Positions 1 through 6,150 of a DNA stretch of 9,381 nucleotides are shown here, in pieces. Origin of the DNA: Actinomycetes bacterium. GTDB taxonomy: Bacteria > Planctomycetota > Phycisphaerae > JAACET01. The notes beneath the pieces were generated by a model that saw nothing but the letters and a program-made list of their open reading frames with translations, did no database searches and was not told the DNA's origin. A program made the position numbers and the translations under genes. The stretch is from positions 1-9,381 of the forward strand of contig DAOVKO010000073.1 of the NCBI GenBank assembly GCA_030631725.1, given 5' to 3'. Every line of letters starts with the position of its first letter. Within the stretch, counting starts at the first letter, position 1.

Positions 1-405
1 CCCCTGGCTCGCAAAAAAACTCCAACTGCCAGAACTGTTGCTATAGAGTTAGCCCGTTTGGCTCTCGACCGCCACTGCACGGACATTGTCGTCCTTGATC
101 TTCGCCGCCTCTCGCCGGTTACCGACTTTTTCGTCATCGCCACCGGCACTTCCGATCGCCAGATGAGCAGTTTGGCCATGGAGATGGCCGATACCGCTGC
201 TCAGGACGACCATCCCGCCTTTTCCATTGGTGGTCTGCCCCAGGCCACTTGGGTCCTGATTGACTTTATCGACGTGATCGTCCATTTGTTCGATTCCGAG
301 CACCGCAGCTACTACGATCTGGAAATGCTCTGGGGCGACGCTCCAAAGACCCGTTGGAAAAGGCCCCGCCCCAAACGCCCCGGACCTGAGCCTGATCATC
401 CTTGA
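1..405 (+). CDS. rsfS: Ribosomal silencing factor RsfS (Iojap family), 5' end cut off by window
   Basis: RsfS binds ribosomal protein uL14 on the large subunit and blocks subunit joining, damping translation in starvation or stationary phase. The visible 134 codons carry the family signature: a DIVVLDLR block, then SPVTDFFVIATGTSDRQ, then W-x-LIDFIDVIVHLF and the YYDLEMLWGDAP ending. The frame is open from base 1 through base 58, and the residues before base 58 (AIELARLALDR) fit the family's N-terminal helix. The TTG at 58 is therefore not the start, and the true start lies left of the window. After the conserved domain comes a short basic, proline-rich tail (about 15 residues). argS starts 35 bases after the stop in the same direction, so the two are probably co-transcribed. 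Family assignment is secure. Confidence 0.95.
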   Translation, partial: PLARKKTPTARTVAIELARLALDRHCTDIVVLDLRRLSPVTDFFVIATGTSDRQMSSLAMEMADTAAQDDHPAFSIGGLPQATWVLIDFIDVIVHLFDSEHRSYYDLEMLWGDAPKTRWKRPRPKRPGPEPDHP

Positions 406-440
406 AGTTTTCCTGCTAAAACCCTACCATTCGATTTCAA

Positions 441-2189
441 ATGGAATTGATTATCGACATTCTCTCTCAACGTGCAGCCGCAGCCATTAAAGCCGCGACT
501 CACCTGGACGCACCACCCATTCTCAAACCCTCGGCTGAAGACCGCTTCGGCGATTATCAGATCAACGGCGTCATGGCCTTGGCCAAGCAGCTCAAGAAGA
601 ACCCCCGGCAGTTAGCTCAAAGAATAGTCCAGGCCCTCGAGATCGACGATATCTGCCAATCGCCCGAAGTCGCGGGCCCGGGCTTTATCAATCTGCGCCT
701 GCGGCAGGACTGGGTCGAATCCCGCGCCGCCGAGCTATGCGCCGATGATCGGATCGGTGTGCCCAGGGTTGCGGAACCTCAAACCGTGGTCATCGACTAT
801 GCCGGCCCAAACCTGGCCAAGGAAATGCACGTCGGCCATTTGCGCCCCTGCATCATCGGTGACTGCCTCGCCCGCCTGACCGAGTTTCTGGGCCACCGCG
901 TCATCCGCCAGGACCACGTCGGCGATTGGGGCACGCAGTTTGGAATGCTTATCAGTTTCCTCCGCCGTACTGTGCCCCAGGCCCTGGATGGCTCATCGCC
1001 GCTGCACTTGGCCGACCTGGAGGAATTCTATCGTCAGGCCAAGCAGCTCTTTGATTCCGACGCCGACTTTGCCGACCAGGCCCGCCAGGCCGTTGTCGAT
1101 CTCCAGGCCCACGATCCGGACACGCTCAAAGCCTGGCGGCTCTTCCGCGGCGAATCTCTCCGCCACGCCGCAGCCATTTATTCGCGTTTGGGACTCTTGA
1201 TGCAGCCCCAGGACGTCCGCGGCGAAAGCGCCTACAACGACGATTTGCCGCGAGTCGTTGCCGAGCTGGATTACCTGGGCCTGATTAGCGAATCCGACGG
1301 CGCCGCCTGCGTCTTCCTCGAAGGTTTCACTGCCAAAGACGGCTCAGCTTTGCCGGTGATCGTTCGCAAGTCCGATGGCGGATTCCTTTATGCCACCACC
1401 GACTTGGCCGCCCTGCGCTACCGTATTGGTCAGCTCAAGGCTGATCGCGTCATTTACGTTGCCGATGCTCGCCAAAAGCTTCACTTTCAGCAGGTCTTTG
1501 CCTTGGCTCGCCGGGCCGGGTTCGTCAAGCCTTCCACTGTTCTCGAACATGTAGCCTTCGGTTCTATGCTCGGCAAGGACGCCAGACCCTTCAAAACCCG
1601 CGAAGGTGGCACCGTCAAATTAGCCGACCTGCTTGACGAAGCCCAGCAGCGGGCCCTCAAACCCGTTAGCGAAAAGAATCCTGAACTGTCCCCGGACCTC
1701 CAGCGCCGCATCGCCAGCGTGGTCGGCCTTGGCGCCGTAAAGTATGCCGACCTGTCCCAAAACCCCGTCAGCGATTACGTCTTCGACTGGGACAAGCTGC
1801 TCAGCCTCGACGGCAACACCGCCCCTTATTTGCAGTACGCTTACGTCCGCGTGCAGAGCATCTTCCGCAAGGGGCAGATCAATCTGGACGAATTGCATTC
1901 TGCCCCCGCCCAACTCTGTCTGGACCACCAGGCCGAACTCGCCTTGGCCAAGCACCTCCTCCGCCTGCCAGAGCCCATCTATCAAGCCCAGGCTACTTAC
2001 AAGCCCAACATACTCTGCAATTATCTCTATGAGTTAGCCGGACGATTCACCAGCTTTTACGGCGACTGTCCCGTGCTCAACGCCGCTCAGCCCACTCGCA
2101 CCAGTCGCCTATTGCTCTGCGACTTGACTGCCCGCACTCTCGAGCTCGGCCTGGGCCTGCTCGGCATCGACACCATCTCTCAAATGTAA
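441..2189 (+). CDS. argS: Arginyl-tRNA synthetase (class I)
   Basis: Charges tRNA-Arg with arginine in the cytoplasm using ATP. The product is 582 residues, normal for the bacterial family. In order: an N-terminal Add-1 tRNA-recognition domain (about 1-110, with FGDYQINGVMALAK); the class I Rossmann core with the HIGH motif as HVGH at residues 130-133 and the VGDWGTQFG block near 160; the KMSKS-equivalent loop as GKDARPFKTREGG from residue 378, the degenerate form common in ArgRS; then GNTAPYLQYAYVR near 458 leading into the DALR anticodon-binding domain, ending in a typical C-terminal methionine. All catalytic signatures are intact. The ATG at 441 has no clear Shine-Dalgarno sequence, suggesting translation coupled to the preceding rsfS. 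No hairpin terminator is visible downstream; the following gap holds tandem repeats and then a convergent gene. Confidence 0.97.
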   Translation: MELIIDILSQRAAAAIKAATHLDAPPILKPSAEDRFGDYQINGVMALAKQLKKNPRQLAQRIVQALEIDDICQSPEVAGPGFINLRLRQDWVESRAAELCADDRIGVPRVAEPQTVVIDYAGPNLAKEMHVGHLRPCIIGDCLARLTEFLGHRVIRQDHVGDWGTQFGMLISFLRRTVPQALDGSSPLHLADLEEFYRQAKQLFDSDADFADQARQAVVDLQAHDPDTLKAWRLFRGESLRHAAAIYSRLGLLMQPQDVRGESAYNDDLPRVVAELDYLGLISESDGAACVFLEGFTAKDGSALPVIVRKSDGGFLYATTDLAALRYRIGQLKADRVIYVADARQKLHFQQVFALARRAGFVKPSTVLEHVAFGSMLGKDARPFKTREGGTVKLADLLDEAQQRALKPVSEKNPELSPDLQRRIASVVGLGAVKYADLSQNPVSDYVFDWDKLLSLDGNTAPYLQYAYVRVQSIFRKGQINLDELHSAPAQLCLDHQAELALAKHLLRLPEPIYQAQATYKPNILCNYLYELAGRFTSFYGDCPVLNAAQPTRTSRLLLCDLTARTLELGLGLLGIDTISQM

Positions 2190-2217
2190 AAGCTAATCCC
2201 CCTCCATGTTTTTCTGT

Positions 2218-2253
2218 ATCCGTGGGATCCGCGTAATCTGCGAGATCAGCGTC
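2218..2253. repeat. Degenerate 9-bp tandem repeat, four units
   Basis: Four consecutive nonamers begin with ATC and share an ATCYGCGNN core: ATCCGTGGG, ATCCGCGTA, ATCTGCGAG, ATCAGCGTC. They lie about 30 bases after the argS stop, in the gap between convergent argS and the usp gene. No coding frame or hairpin explains them. Confidence 0.7.
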
Positions 2254-2263
2254 TTTCATTAGA

Positions 2264-2284
2264 CTGTAGGCTATAGGCTGTAGA
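2264..2284. repeat. Heptamer tandem repeat, three CTRTAGR units
   Basis: Three adjacent 7-bp units, CTGTAGG, CTATAGG and CTGTAGA, occupy the argS-usp gap, 10 bp after the nonamer array and 22 bp before a second heptamer array. The short copy number alone would be weak evidence, but three further heptamer arrays in this window make it credible. Confidence 0.65.
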
Positions 2285-2306
2285 CTTGAGTATCTTGTCT
2301 TACTGC

Positions 2307-2334
2307 GCCTCCAGCCTCACGCCTCGAGCCTCTC
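2307..2334. repeat. Heptamer tandem repeat, four GCCTCNN units, abutting the usp stop
   Basis: Four perfect-period units, GCCTCCA, GCCTCAC, GCCTCGA and GCCTCTC, end four bases from the stop codon of the minus-strand usp gene. Read on the minus strand the unit is NNGAGGC. A related array sits in the same position after clpB (6123-6150), with matching order of variant units. Confidence 0.8.
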
Positions 2335-2338
2335 TTTC

Positions 2339-2806
2339 CTACGGCATTGTAAATTCATGTCCGGGCTCGCGTACCGACAGCACCGGACAAGGCGCCTTGC
2401 GCACCACTTTTTCCGCCACCGAGCCCAATAGCATCTGCTTTAGTGCCCCTCGCCCGTGCGTCCCAATCACGATCAGCTCACTTTTCCGTTCCTTAGCCAC
2501 TCGGATGATTTCCAGAAAGGGCCGCCCGCTGATAACTTCTCTGCTGGCCTGCAGCTTCTCGGGCACATATTTCCCCGCGAACTCTTCCATTTGCTTGGTG
2601 GCGGTTTTGATCAATTCGTCCGGCGTAGGCCCAGCCGGCAAAGTCTCCGGCCCCATCGCCATCCAGTATTGATATGCCTGGTCCACAACATGCAGCAGAT
2701 GCAGCCGGGCCCCGAACGTCTGGGCCAGCAGCACCGCGTAGTTCACCGCCCCCACGCTAAGTTCTGAAAAGTCTGTCGGGCAGAGTATTCTTTGCAGTTT
2801 TGCCAT
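2339..2806 (-). CDS. Universal stress protein, UspA family, ATP-binding type
   Basis: A 155-residue single-domain cytoplasmic Usp. Such proteins accumulate in growth arrest or stress and bind ATP as dimers; the exact role here is unknown. It has the family opening (ILCPTDFSE, with the conserved Asp at residue 12) and the nucleotide-binding signature G-x2-G-x9-G-S at G115, G118, G128 and S129, so it belongs to the ATP-binding subgroup. It ends with the usual CPVLSV strand near 140 plus a short tail. The ATG at 2806 follows a strong GGGAGGA Shine-Dalgarno sequence about 8 bases upstream. A 26-codon basic ORF on the same strand ends 43 bases upstream, so the two likely form an operon. A GCCTCNN heptamer array begins four bases beyond the stop. 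Family call is firm; no specific gene name is justified. Confidence 0.93.
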   Translation of the reverse strand: MAKLQRILCPTDFSELSVGAVNYAVLLAQTFGARLHLLHVVDQAYQYWMAMGPETLPAGPTPDELIKTATKQMEEFAGKYVPEKLQASREVISGRPFLEIIRVAKERKSELIVIGTHGRGALKQMLLGSVAEKVVRKAPCPVLSVREPGHEFTMP

Positions 2807-2849
2807 CGAGCCGTCCTCCCCAATTAGCCCCGAGGCCTGGCGCCTCTGC

Positions 2850-2930
2850 TTATGTCTTGCGATGTCTGATTTTCCAGCGTTGGTGGCGCTTCTTCGACCC
2901 CACTTTCCGCCGTCTGCGTGGCTTAGCCAT
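2850..2930 (-). CDS. Tiny highly basic protein, 26 residues, unassigned
   Basis: A short ORF upstream of the usp gene on the same strand, ATG at 2930-2928 and TAA at 2852-2850. The product contains 8 Arg, 6 Lys and 2 His among 26 residues, with a run of four arginines at 5-8, the stretch KVGSKKR at 9-15, one Trp at 19, and IRHRK near the end. The start is preceded by an AGAGGA Shine-Dalgarno sequence with 5 bases of spacing, and a sigma-70-like promoter lies further upstream (2990-3018). The composition resembles small rRNA-binding proteins such as bL34, bTHX or the AURKAIP1/COX24 type, but I cannot match it to any of them. A nucleic-acid- or ribosome-bound role is an inference from charge alone. 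It might instead be a leader peptide for the usp gene 43 bases downstream. Confidence 0.55.
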   Translation of the reverse strand: MAKPRRRRKVGSKKRHQRWKIRHRKT

Positions 2931-2989
2931 CAAGTTCCTCTCATAGTTCGTTCTTATTCACCAATATCCACAAAGAACCCTACTGTTTT

Positions 2990-3018
2990 ATCATCGTCTT
3001 TCGCTGGTCTCTTGTCAA
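2990..3018 (-). promoter_or_regulatory. Candidate sigma-70-type promoter for the small ORF-usp operon
   Basis: On the minus strand a perfect -35 TTGACA (3018-3013) is followed after 17 bp by GATGAT (2995-2990), a 4/6 match to the -10 consensus. Transcription would start near 2983, about 50 bases before the ATG at 2930. The 182-bp gap 2931-3112 otherwise shows only the promoter-like element described for the GT9 gene. Confidence 0.45.
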
Positions 3019-3055
3019 CATAGTTTTGCCGCCGCTGGCCGCCTCCTGCCGGTTT

Positions 3056-3064
3056 TGTTAGAAT
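3056..3064 (+). promoter_or_regulatory. Candidate extended -10 element before the GT9 gene
   Basis: TG-T-TAGAAT matches an extended -10 (TGnTATAAT) with 5/6 in the hexamer. No good -35 lies 16-18 bp upstream, as expected for some extended -10 promoters. A start near 3071 would give a leader of about 42 bases before the GTG at 3113. Confidence 0.3.
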
Positions 3065-3112
3065 ACGCTCTTCGGAGCATTCTGATCGGTTTCCCCACGG
3101 ACGCCTAACCCA

Positions 3113-4129
3113 GTGTCCCAGCCCAAGTTCACTCTACTATCGAGACGTCTAGCCGAATGCCCTGCCGAGCGACTGTTGTTGATTCAGCCCGGGGCCCTCG
3201 GCGATTCGCTGCTCACGTTGCCCGTTGCTGACCAACTCTCCAAGGCCTTCCCCAGCTTGGCCATCGAGATCCTCGGCCACCTTGACTACATCAGCCTTTT
3301 TCCTCACCATCGAGCTGTAAGCAGCGTCGCCGACATCGACACCGCTCCACTGCATCTGCTCTTTGCCGAGCCGCCCGGCGAATTGCCTTGTGTCTTTGCC
3401 GATTACCTTGGGCGTTTCGATGCTGCTGTTAGCTGGCTCGGCCAAGCCGATAGCCCCTTTTGCCGCAACCTCTCAGCCGCCATAGCAGGCCCTGTCATCT
3501 GCATCGATCGTGGCCCGCCTTGCGATTATCCCCATCACGTCGTTCACTATTGGCTCAGCCAACTCTTCAGAAATCCCACACCGCCAGACCAATGGGATTA
3601 TCAGCTCCGTCTATCTGACGCCGACGTCTCCGCCCCGGCCCAGCAGCTCTCCTCCCGCCTCGGTTGGCCCATTGACCAAACCGAATACCTCATCTTTCAT
3701 CCCGGGGCTGGCTCAGCCCAAAAAACTTGGCCCGCTTCTTGCTTCGCCCAATTGGCCAGTCGCATCACCGAAGACACCAACTATCGCATTGTGTATTTAC
3801 TAGGCCCCGCCGAAACCGAACGCTTCTGTGCCCAGACCATCAGCCTGCTCAGCACCACCGGCCAAGTCCTCTCCAGCCTCGATATCTCCCAGGCCTCTGC
3901 CCTGATAAGTCATTCTCGCGCCTTTCTTGGCCACGATTCAGGCCCGTCCCATCTCGCCGCCGCATTATCCGTTCCCACTCTAGCCCTCTTTGGCCCATCC
4001 GACCCAACCCATTGGCAACCCCTCTGCCCCGCCGCCCACATCATCTGTACCCCCGACCAATCCCCCCTTTGCCCCGAATCCCCTTCCATTGATGCCGTTT
4101 ATAGCGCTTTGCAGAACGTCCTAGACTGA
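3113..4129 (+). CDS. Glycosyltransferase family 9 (heptosyltransferase-like) protein
   Basis: A 338-residue GT-B fold enzyme of the ADP-heptose:LPS heptosyltransferase family, which transfers heptose or a related sugar onto lipid A core at the inner face of the cytoplasmic membrane. The N-terminal family motif is LLLIQPGALGDSLLTLP with the expected Asp at residue 31. The C-terminal nucleotide-sugar site is GHDSGPSHLAAAL at about 273-285, followed by LALFGPSDPTHW, and HPGAGS lies mid-protein. Length is typical. The start is a GTG: an in-frame TGA at 3083-3085 rules out extension and no other start codon lies between. No Shine-Dalgarno sequence is evident. It stands alone between a divergent usp operon and the promoter of the following protease gene. 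The sugar donor and acceptor cannot be read from sequence, so no waaC/waaF/waaQ symbol is given. Confidence 0.88.
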   Translation: MSQPKFTLLSRRLAECPAERLLLIQPGALGDSLLTLPVADQLSKAFPSLAIEILGHLDYISLFPHHRAVSSVADIDTAPLHLLFAEPPGELPCVFADYLGRFDAAVSWLGQADSPFCRNLSAAIAGPVICIDRGPPCDYPHHVVHYWLSQLFRNPTPPDQWDYQLRLSDADVSAPAQQLSSRLGWPIDQTEYLIFHPGAGSAQKTWPASCFAQLASRITEDTNYRIVYLLGPAETERFCAQTISLLSTTGQVLSSLDISQASALISHSRAFLGHDSGPSHLAAALSVPTLALFGPSDPTHWQPLCPAAHIICTPDQSPLCPESPSIDAVYSALQNVLD

Positions 4130-4200
4130 TACAAGACGCAGTCTCCATCATCTTTCCATCCTGACCCCAACGGTCTAAAATCTGCCGGGAGAATGCTAGC

Positions 4201-4229
4201 TTGACAACGCCTGCCTATGCCCGTAGGTT
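4201..4229 (+). promoter_or_regulatory. Candidate promoter of the secreted protease gene
   Basis: A perfect TTGACA (4201-4206) is separated by 17 bp from TAGGTT (4224-4229), which keeps the three most conserved -10 positions (T, A and final T). Transcription would start near 4236, about 40 bases before the ATG at 4277. The ATG at 4217 falls inside this spacer, which argues against it as a start. Confidence 0.4.
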
Positions 4230-4276
4230 TATATCCCCACTTGCTCACAAAACTGACATTTCGGAGGGAATTTATC

Positions 4277-5383
4277 ATGATAGTACCTAATCGATGGATT
4301 CGAGCGGTTCTGCTCCTTATCTCTGTTGTTGCGTTGGCCGTTTCGGCGTCGCAGGCTCAGACCGCCCGCGAAATCGCCAAAAAGGCCTCTCCCTCGGTCG
4401 TTATGTTGGTTATGGAAGACCAGAACGGCCAGCCTCTTTCTCTGGGCAGCGGATTTGTCGTCCGTGAGGGAATAATCGCCACCAACCGTCACGTTGTTGA
4501 GGGGGCCTCCAGAGGATACGCCAAACTCGCCGGCCAAAAGGAAAAGCACAATATAGACGGAACCGTCGGGGTCAACACCTTCGCAGACTTGGTTCTTCTT
4601 TCGTGTAAATCCCTAAAGCGTGATACTGGCAGCTTGGGCGAGAAACCCCAAAGTCGCCAGGTAAGTGTGCCTCCCTTAACTCTCGGCGACAGCAATCAAG
4701 TTGAGGTGGGCGATGAGGTCTATGTTGTCGGCAACCCGATGGGTCTTGAGGGGACCATTTCCCGAGGCATTGTCAGCGGCATCCGCAAGATGGAAAAGGA
4801 CAAGCTCTTCCAAATCACGGCCCCTATTTCACCGGGAAGCAGCGGAGGCCCCGTACTCAACGCCAAGGGGGAGGTTATTGGCGTTGCTGTGGCCACATTC
4901 AAGGGAGGGCAGAATCTCAACTTCGCCGTCCCTGCATCATACCTATCTTCGCTTCTGCAGAATATAGAGGCCGTCAAACCGCTGGCGGTGAAAAAGAAAT
5001 TGTCAAACGGCCAAGCTAAGTCAATCCTTGGAAAATCCGGTGGGGGGATTATCGAAGGTGTAGAAGTAAGAAATTTCCGCTGGGCGTCGGGGTCGAGCAG
5101 AGATTTCTATTTGACGCTGCGAAATCTGTCTAGAAAGCCCATCAAGAATGTAAGGTGTATGCTTATATGTTACGACCAAACCGGTGTGCCTGTGGATTTC
5201 ACATATGCTTCACATTGGAATAGTATCATCCCTCCGGGACTGGCCAAGACAGTATGGGGCGGCTTTGATACTTCTATGGGGGAAGTCGCCAGAAGAAATG
5301 CGGCTGGGGAGCTTGAAACGCCCGAAATCCGGGTTCTGTCTTTCGAGTTTGCGGAACCGGAAGAAACAAAAGACCTTCCTTAA
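4277..5383 (+). CDS. Secreted trypsin-like serine protease (HtrA/S1C-like), no PDZ domain
   Basis: Probably a periplasmic or exported protease. I chose ATG 4277 because GGAGGG (4263-4268) lies 8 bases upstream and it opens directly into a signal peptide: a basic start with two Arg, a hydrophobic core (VLLLISVVALAVSA) and a likely cut after AQA near residue 28. The mature 340-residue part has a chymotrypsin-like domain with the full triad: His72 in TNRHVV, Asp104 in FADLVLL and Ser189 in GSSGGP, plus the VGNPMGLEGTISRGIVSG block typical of HtrA/DegP. Unlike DegP it has no PDZ domain. Residues about 250-368 instead form a predicted beta-rich domain resembling FxLYD-type Ig-like modules (LRNLSRKPIKNV, then YDQTGVPVDF, then IIPPGLAKT). 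Base composition falls to about 40% G+C in this C-terminal part. The stop overlaps that of the convergent gene. Confidence 0.85.
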   Translation: MIVPNRWIRAVLLLISVVALAVSASQAQTAREIAKKASPSVVMLVMEDQNGQPLSLGSGFVVREGIIATNRHVVEGASRGYAKLAGQKEKHNIDGTVGVNTFADLVLLSCKSLKRDTGSLGEKPQSRQVSVPPLTLGDSNQVEVGDEVYVVGNPMGLEGTISRGIVSGIRKMEKDKLFQITAPISPGSSGGPVLNAKGEVIGVAVATFKGGQNLNFAVPASYLSSLLQNIEAVKPLAVKKKLSNGQAKSILGKSGGGIIEGVEVRNFRWASGSSRDFYLTLRNLSRKPIKNVRCMLICYDQTGVPVDFTYASHWNSIIPPGLAKTVWGGFDTSMGEVARRNAAGELETPEIRVLSFEFAEPEETKDLP

Positions 5384-6039
5384 GCTCCGGAAGCCCTCCC
5401 AAACTCGACAACCGACAGATTTGCTAACTCTGGACTTTTGAGTAGCTCATTGGCCATAGTGCGGATTGCGACCAGATGCATATGCGTAATATCCATAGTG
5501 GATTCTGCGCTTCCTTTCCTGACGGTAATTGTCCCCCACTTCTCAGTCGCCAATATCTTATAGGCATCACTGAGTTCTTTATCAACATGTGCTCCACCAT
5601 CTTGGTTTGCCGCTGCTAGAACGATATCTTTCCTTGCTAGTTTCAGGTCGGACCTAAGACGCCAGACAATCTGGTTCCACCATTGTTCTGCGGGCAAGAC
5701 TCCCGAAACGCCCGGTTTGAAGTCTTCAAGATCCGGGCCGTAGCCAGATTTCGCTCCACCCAACCTGAGTATCCCCATACTGAATGAGTCTACTGCTACA
5801 TAACCTTCTATCTTTTCTTGTCGCCCCACAACGGTAGTGAATATATTTATGTCCTTGGCGTTCAAATGCTTGAGTATGGAAATAGAATTAGGAGTATCAT
5901 GCAGAAGGACTCTAATGCTTGTGGCAATCCTTATTGCCTCGTCTAGCTGCCCACGGTCAAAAAGCGCAGCAGAAGTCCTCAGAAAGCCAATCTGGCGTTG
6001 TAGTTGATATCTGAACCTGTCAAGATTAGGTTTGTTCAT
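5380..6039 (-). CDS. Conserved-looking hypothetical protein, 219 residues
   Basis: I do not recognise a named family. The ATG at 6039 was chosen because an AGAGG Shine-Dalgarno-like sequence lies 4 bases upstream; a longer version from 6087 would begin inside a repeat array. The protein has no signal peptide or membrane segment and looks soluble and cytoplasmic. The N-terminal half is helical and contains RIATSIRVLLHDT (about 37-49). A central block, RKDIVLAAANQDGGAHVD (136-153), looks like a functional core: Asn145, Asp147, two Gly, His151 and Asp153. I have an impression of both motifs recurring together in unnamed bacterial proteins but cannot verify it. G+C is 43-45% in the stretch counted, far below clpB. 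It lies downstream of clpB on the same strand, separated by 111 bp holding repeat arrays, and is convergent with the protease gene. Confidence 0.75.
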   Translation of the reverse strand: MNKPNLDRFRYQLQRQIGFLRTSAALFDRGQLDEAIRIATSIRVLLHDTPNSISILKHLNAKDINIFTTVVGRQEKIEGYVAVDSFSMGILRLGGAKSGYGPDLEDFKPGVSGVLPAEQWWNQIVWRLRSDLKLARKDIVLAAANQDGGAHVDKELSDAYKILATEKWGTITVRKGSAESTMDITHMHLVAIRTMANELLKSPELANLSVVEFGRASGA

Positions 6040-6064
6040 ACAGCCTCTGACGACTTCTCTGCAA

Positions 6065-6106
6065 AATGACCAATAACAAATAACCAATGACTAATAACCA
6101 ATGATT
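6065..6106. repeat. Heptamer tandem repeat, six AATRAYH units
   Basis: Six adjacent 7-bp units: AATGACC, AATAACA, AATAACC, AATGACT, AATAACC, AATGATT. The array lies between clpB and the downstream hypothetical gene, just outside the latter's start, and is separated by 16 bp from a second heptamer array. The exact 7-bp phase over 42 bases makes chance unlikely. Confidence 0.88.
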
Positions 6107-6122
6107 TTCTTCCGTCTCGCAA

Positions 6123-6150
6123 GCCTCAAGTTTCACGCCTCAAACCTATT
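6123..6150. repeat. Heptamer tandem repeat abutting the clpB stop codon
   Basis: Four 7-bp units, GCCTCAA, GTTTCAC, GCCTCAA, ACCTATT, end exactly at the base before the clpB stop codon (6151-6153 on the minus strand). The first three match units of the array after the usp gene (2307-2334), including the alternation with a unit ending in CAC. No hairpin terminator is present here. Confidence 0.72.

Noticed and set aside
58..60. TTG at 58 as the start of rsfS
   Set aside because: The frame stays open to base 1 and encodes residues fitting the RsfS N-terminal helix, so the real start is outside the window.
2832..2846. GAGGC-CTGGC-GCCTC hairpin between the small ORF and usp as a terminator
   Set aside because: The stem is only 5 bp and has no following T run on the minus strand. 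It could be a weak attenuator but there is no support.
4217..4276. Start of the protease at ATG 4217
   Set aside because: It lacks a Shine-Dalgarno sequence, lies between candidate -35 and -10 elements, and would bury the signal peptide behind 20 residues. ATG 4277 has GGAGGG at ideal distance.
6040..6087. Start of the hypothetical protein at 6087
   Set aside because: The added residues would be encoded partly by the heptamer array. ATG 6039 follows an AGAGG sequence and opens the helical domain.
6065..6106. Heptamer array as the promoter of the hypothetical gene
   Set aside because: On the minus strand TTGGTT and TGTTAT occur 17 bp apart, but at 3/6 and 4/6 matches they are expected from any A+T-rich 7-bp repeat.
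6065..6150. CRISPR array
   Set aside because: The repeats are contiguous 7-bp units with no spacers, and no cas genes are present.
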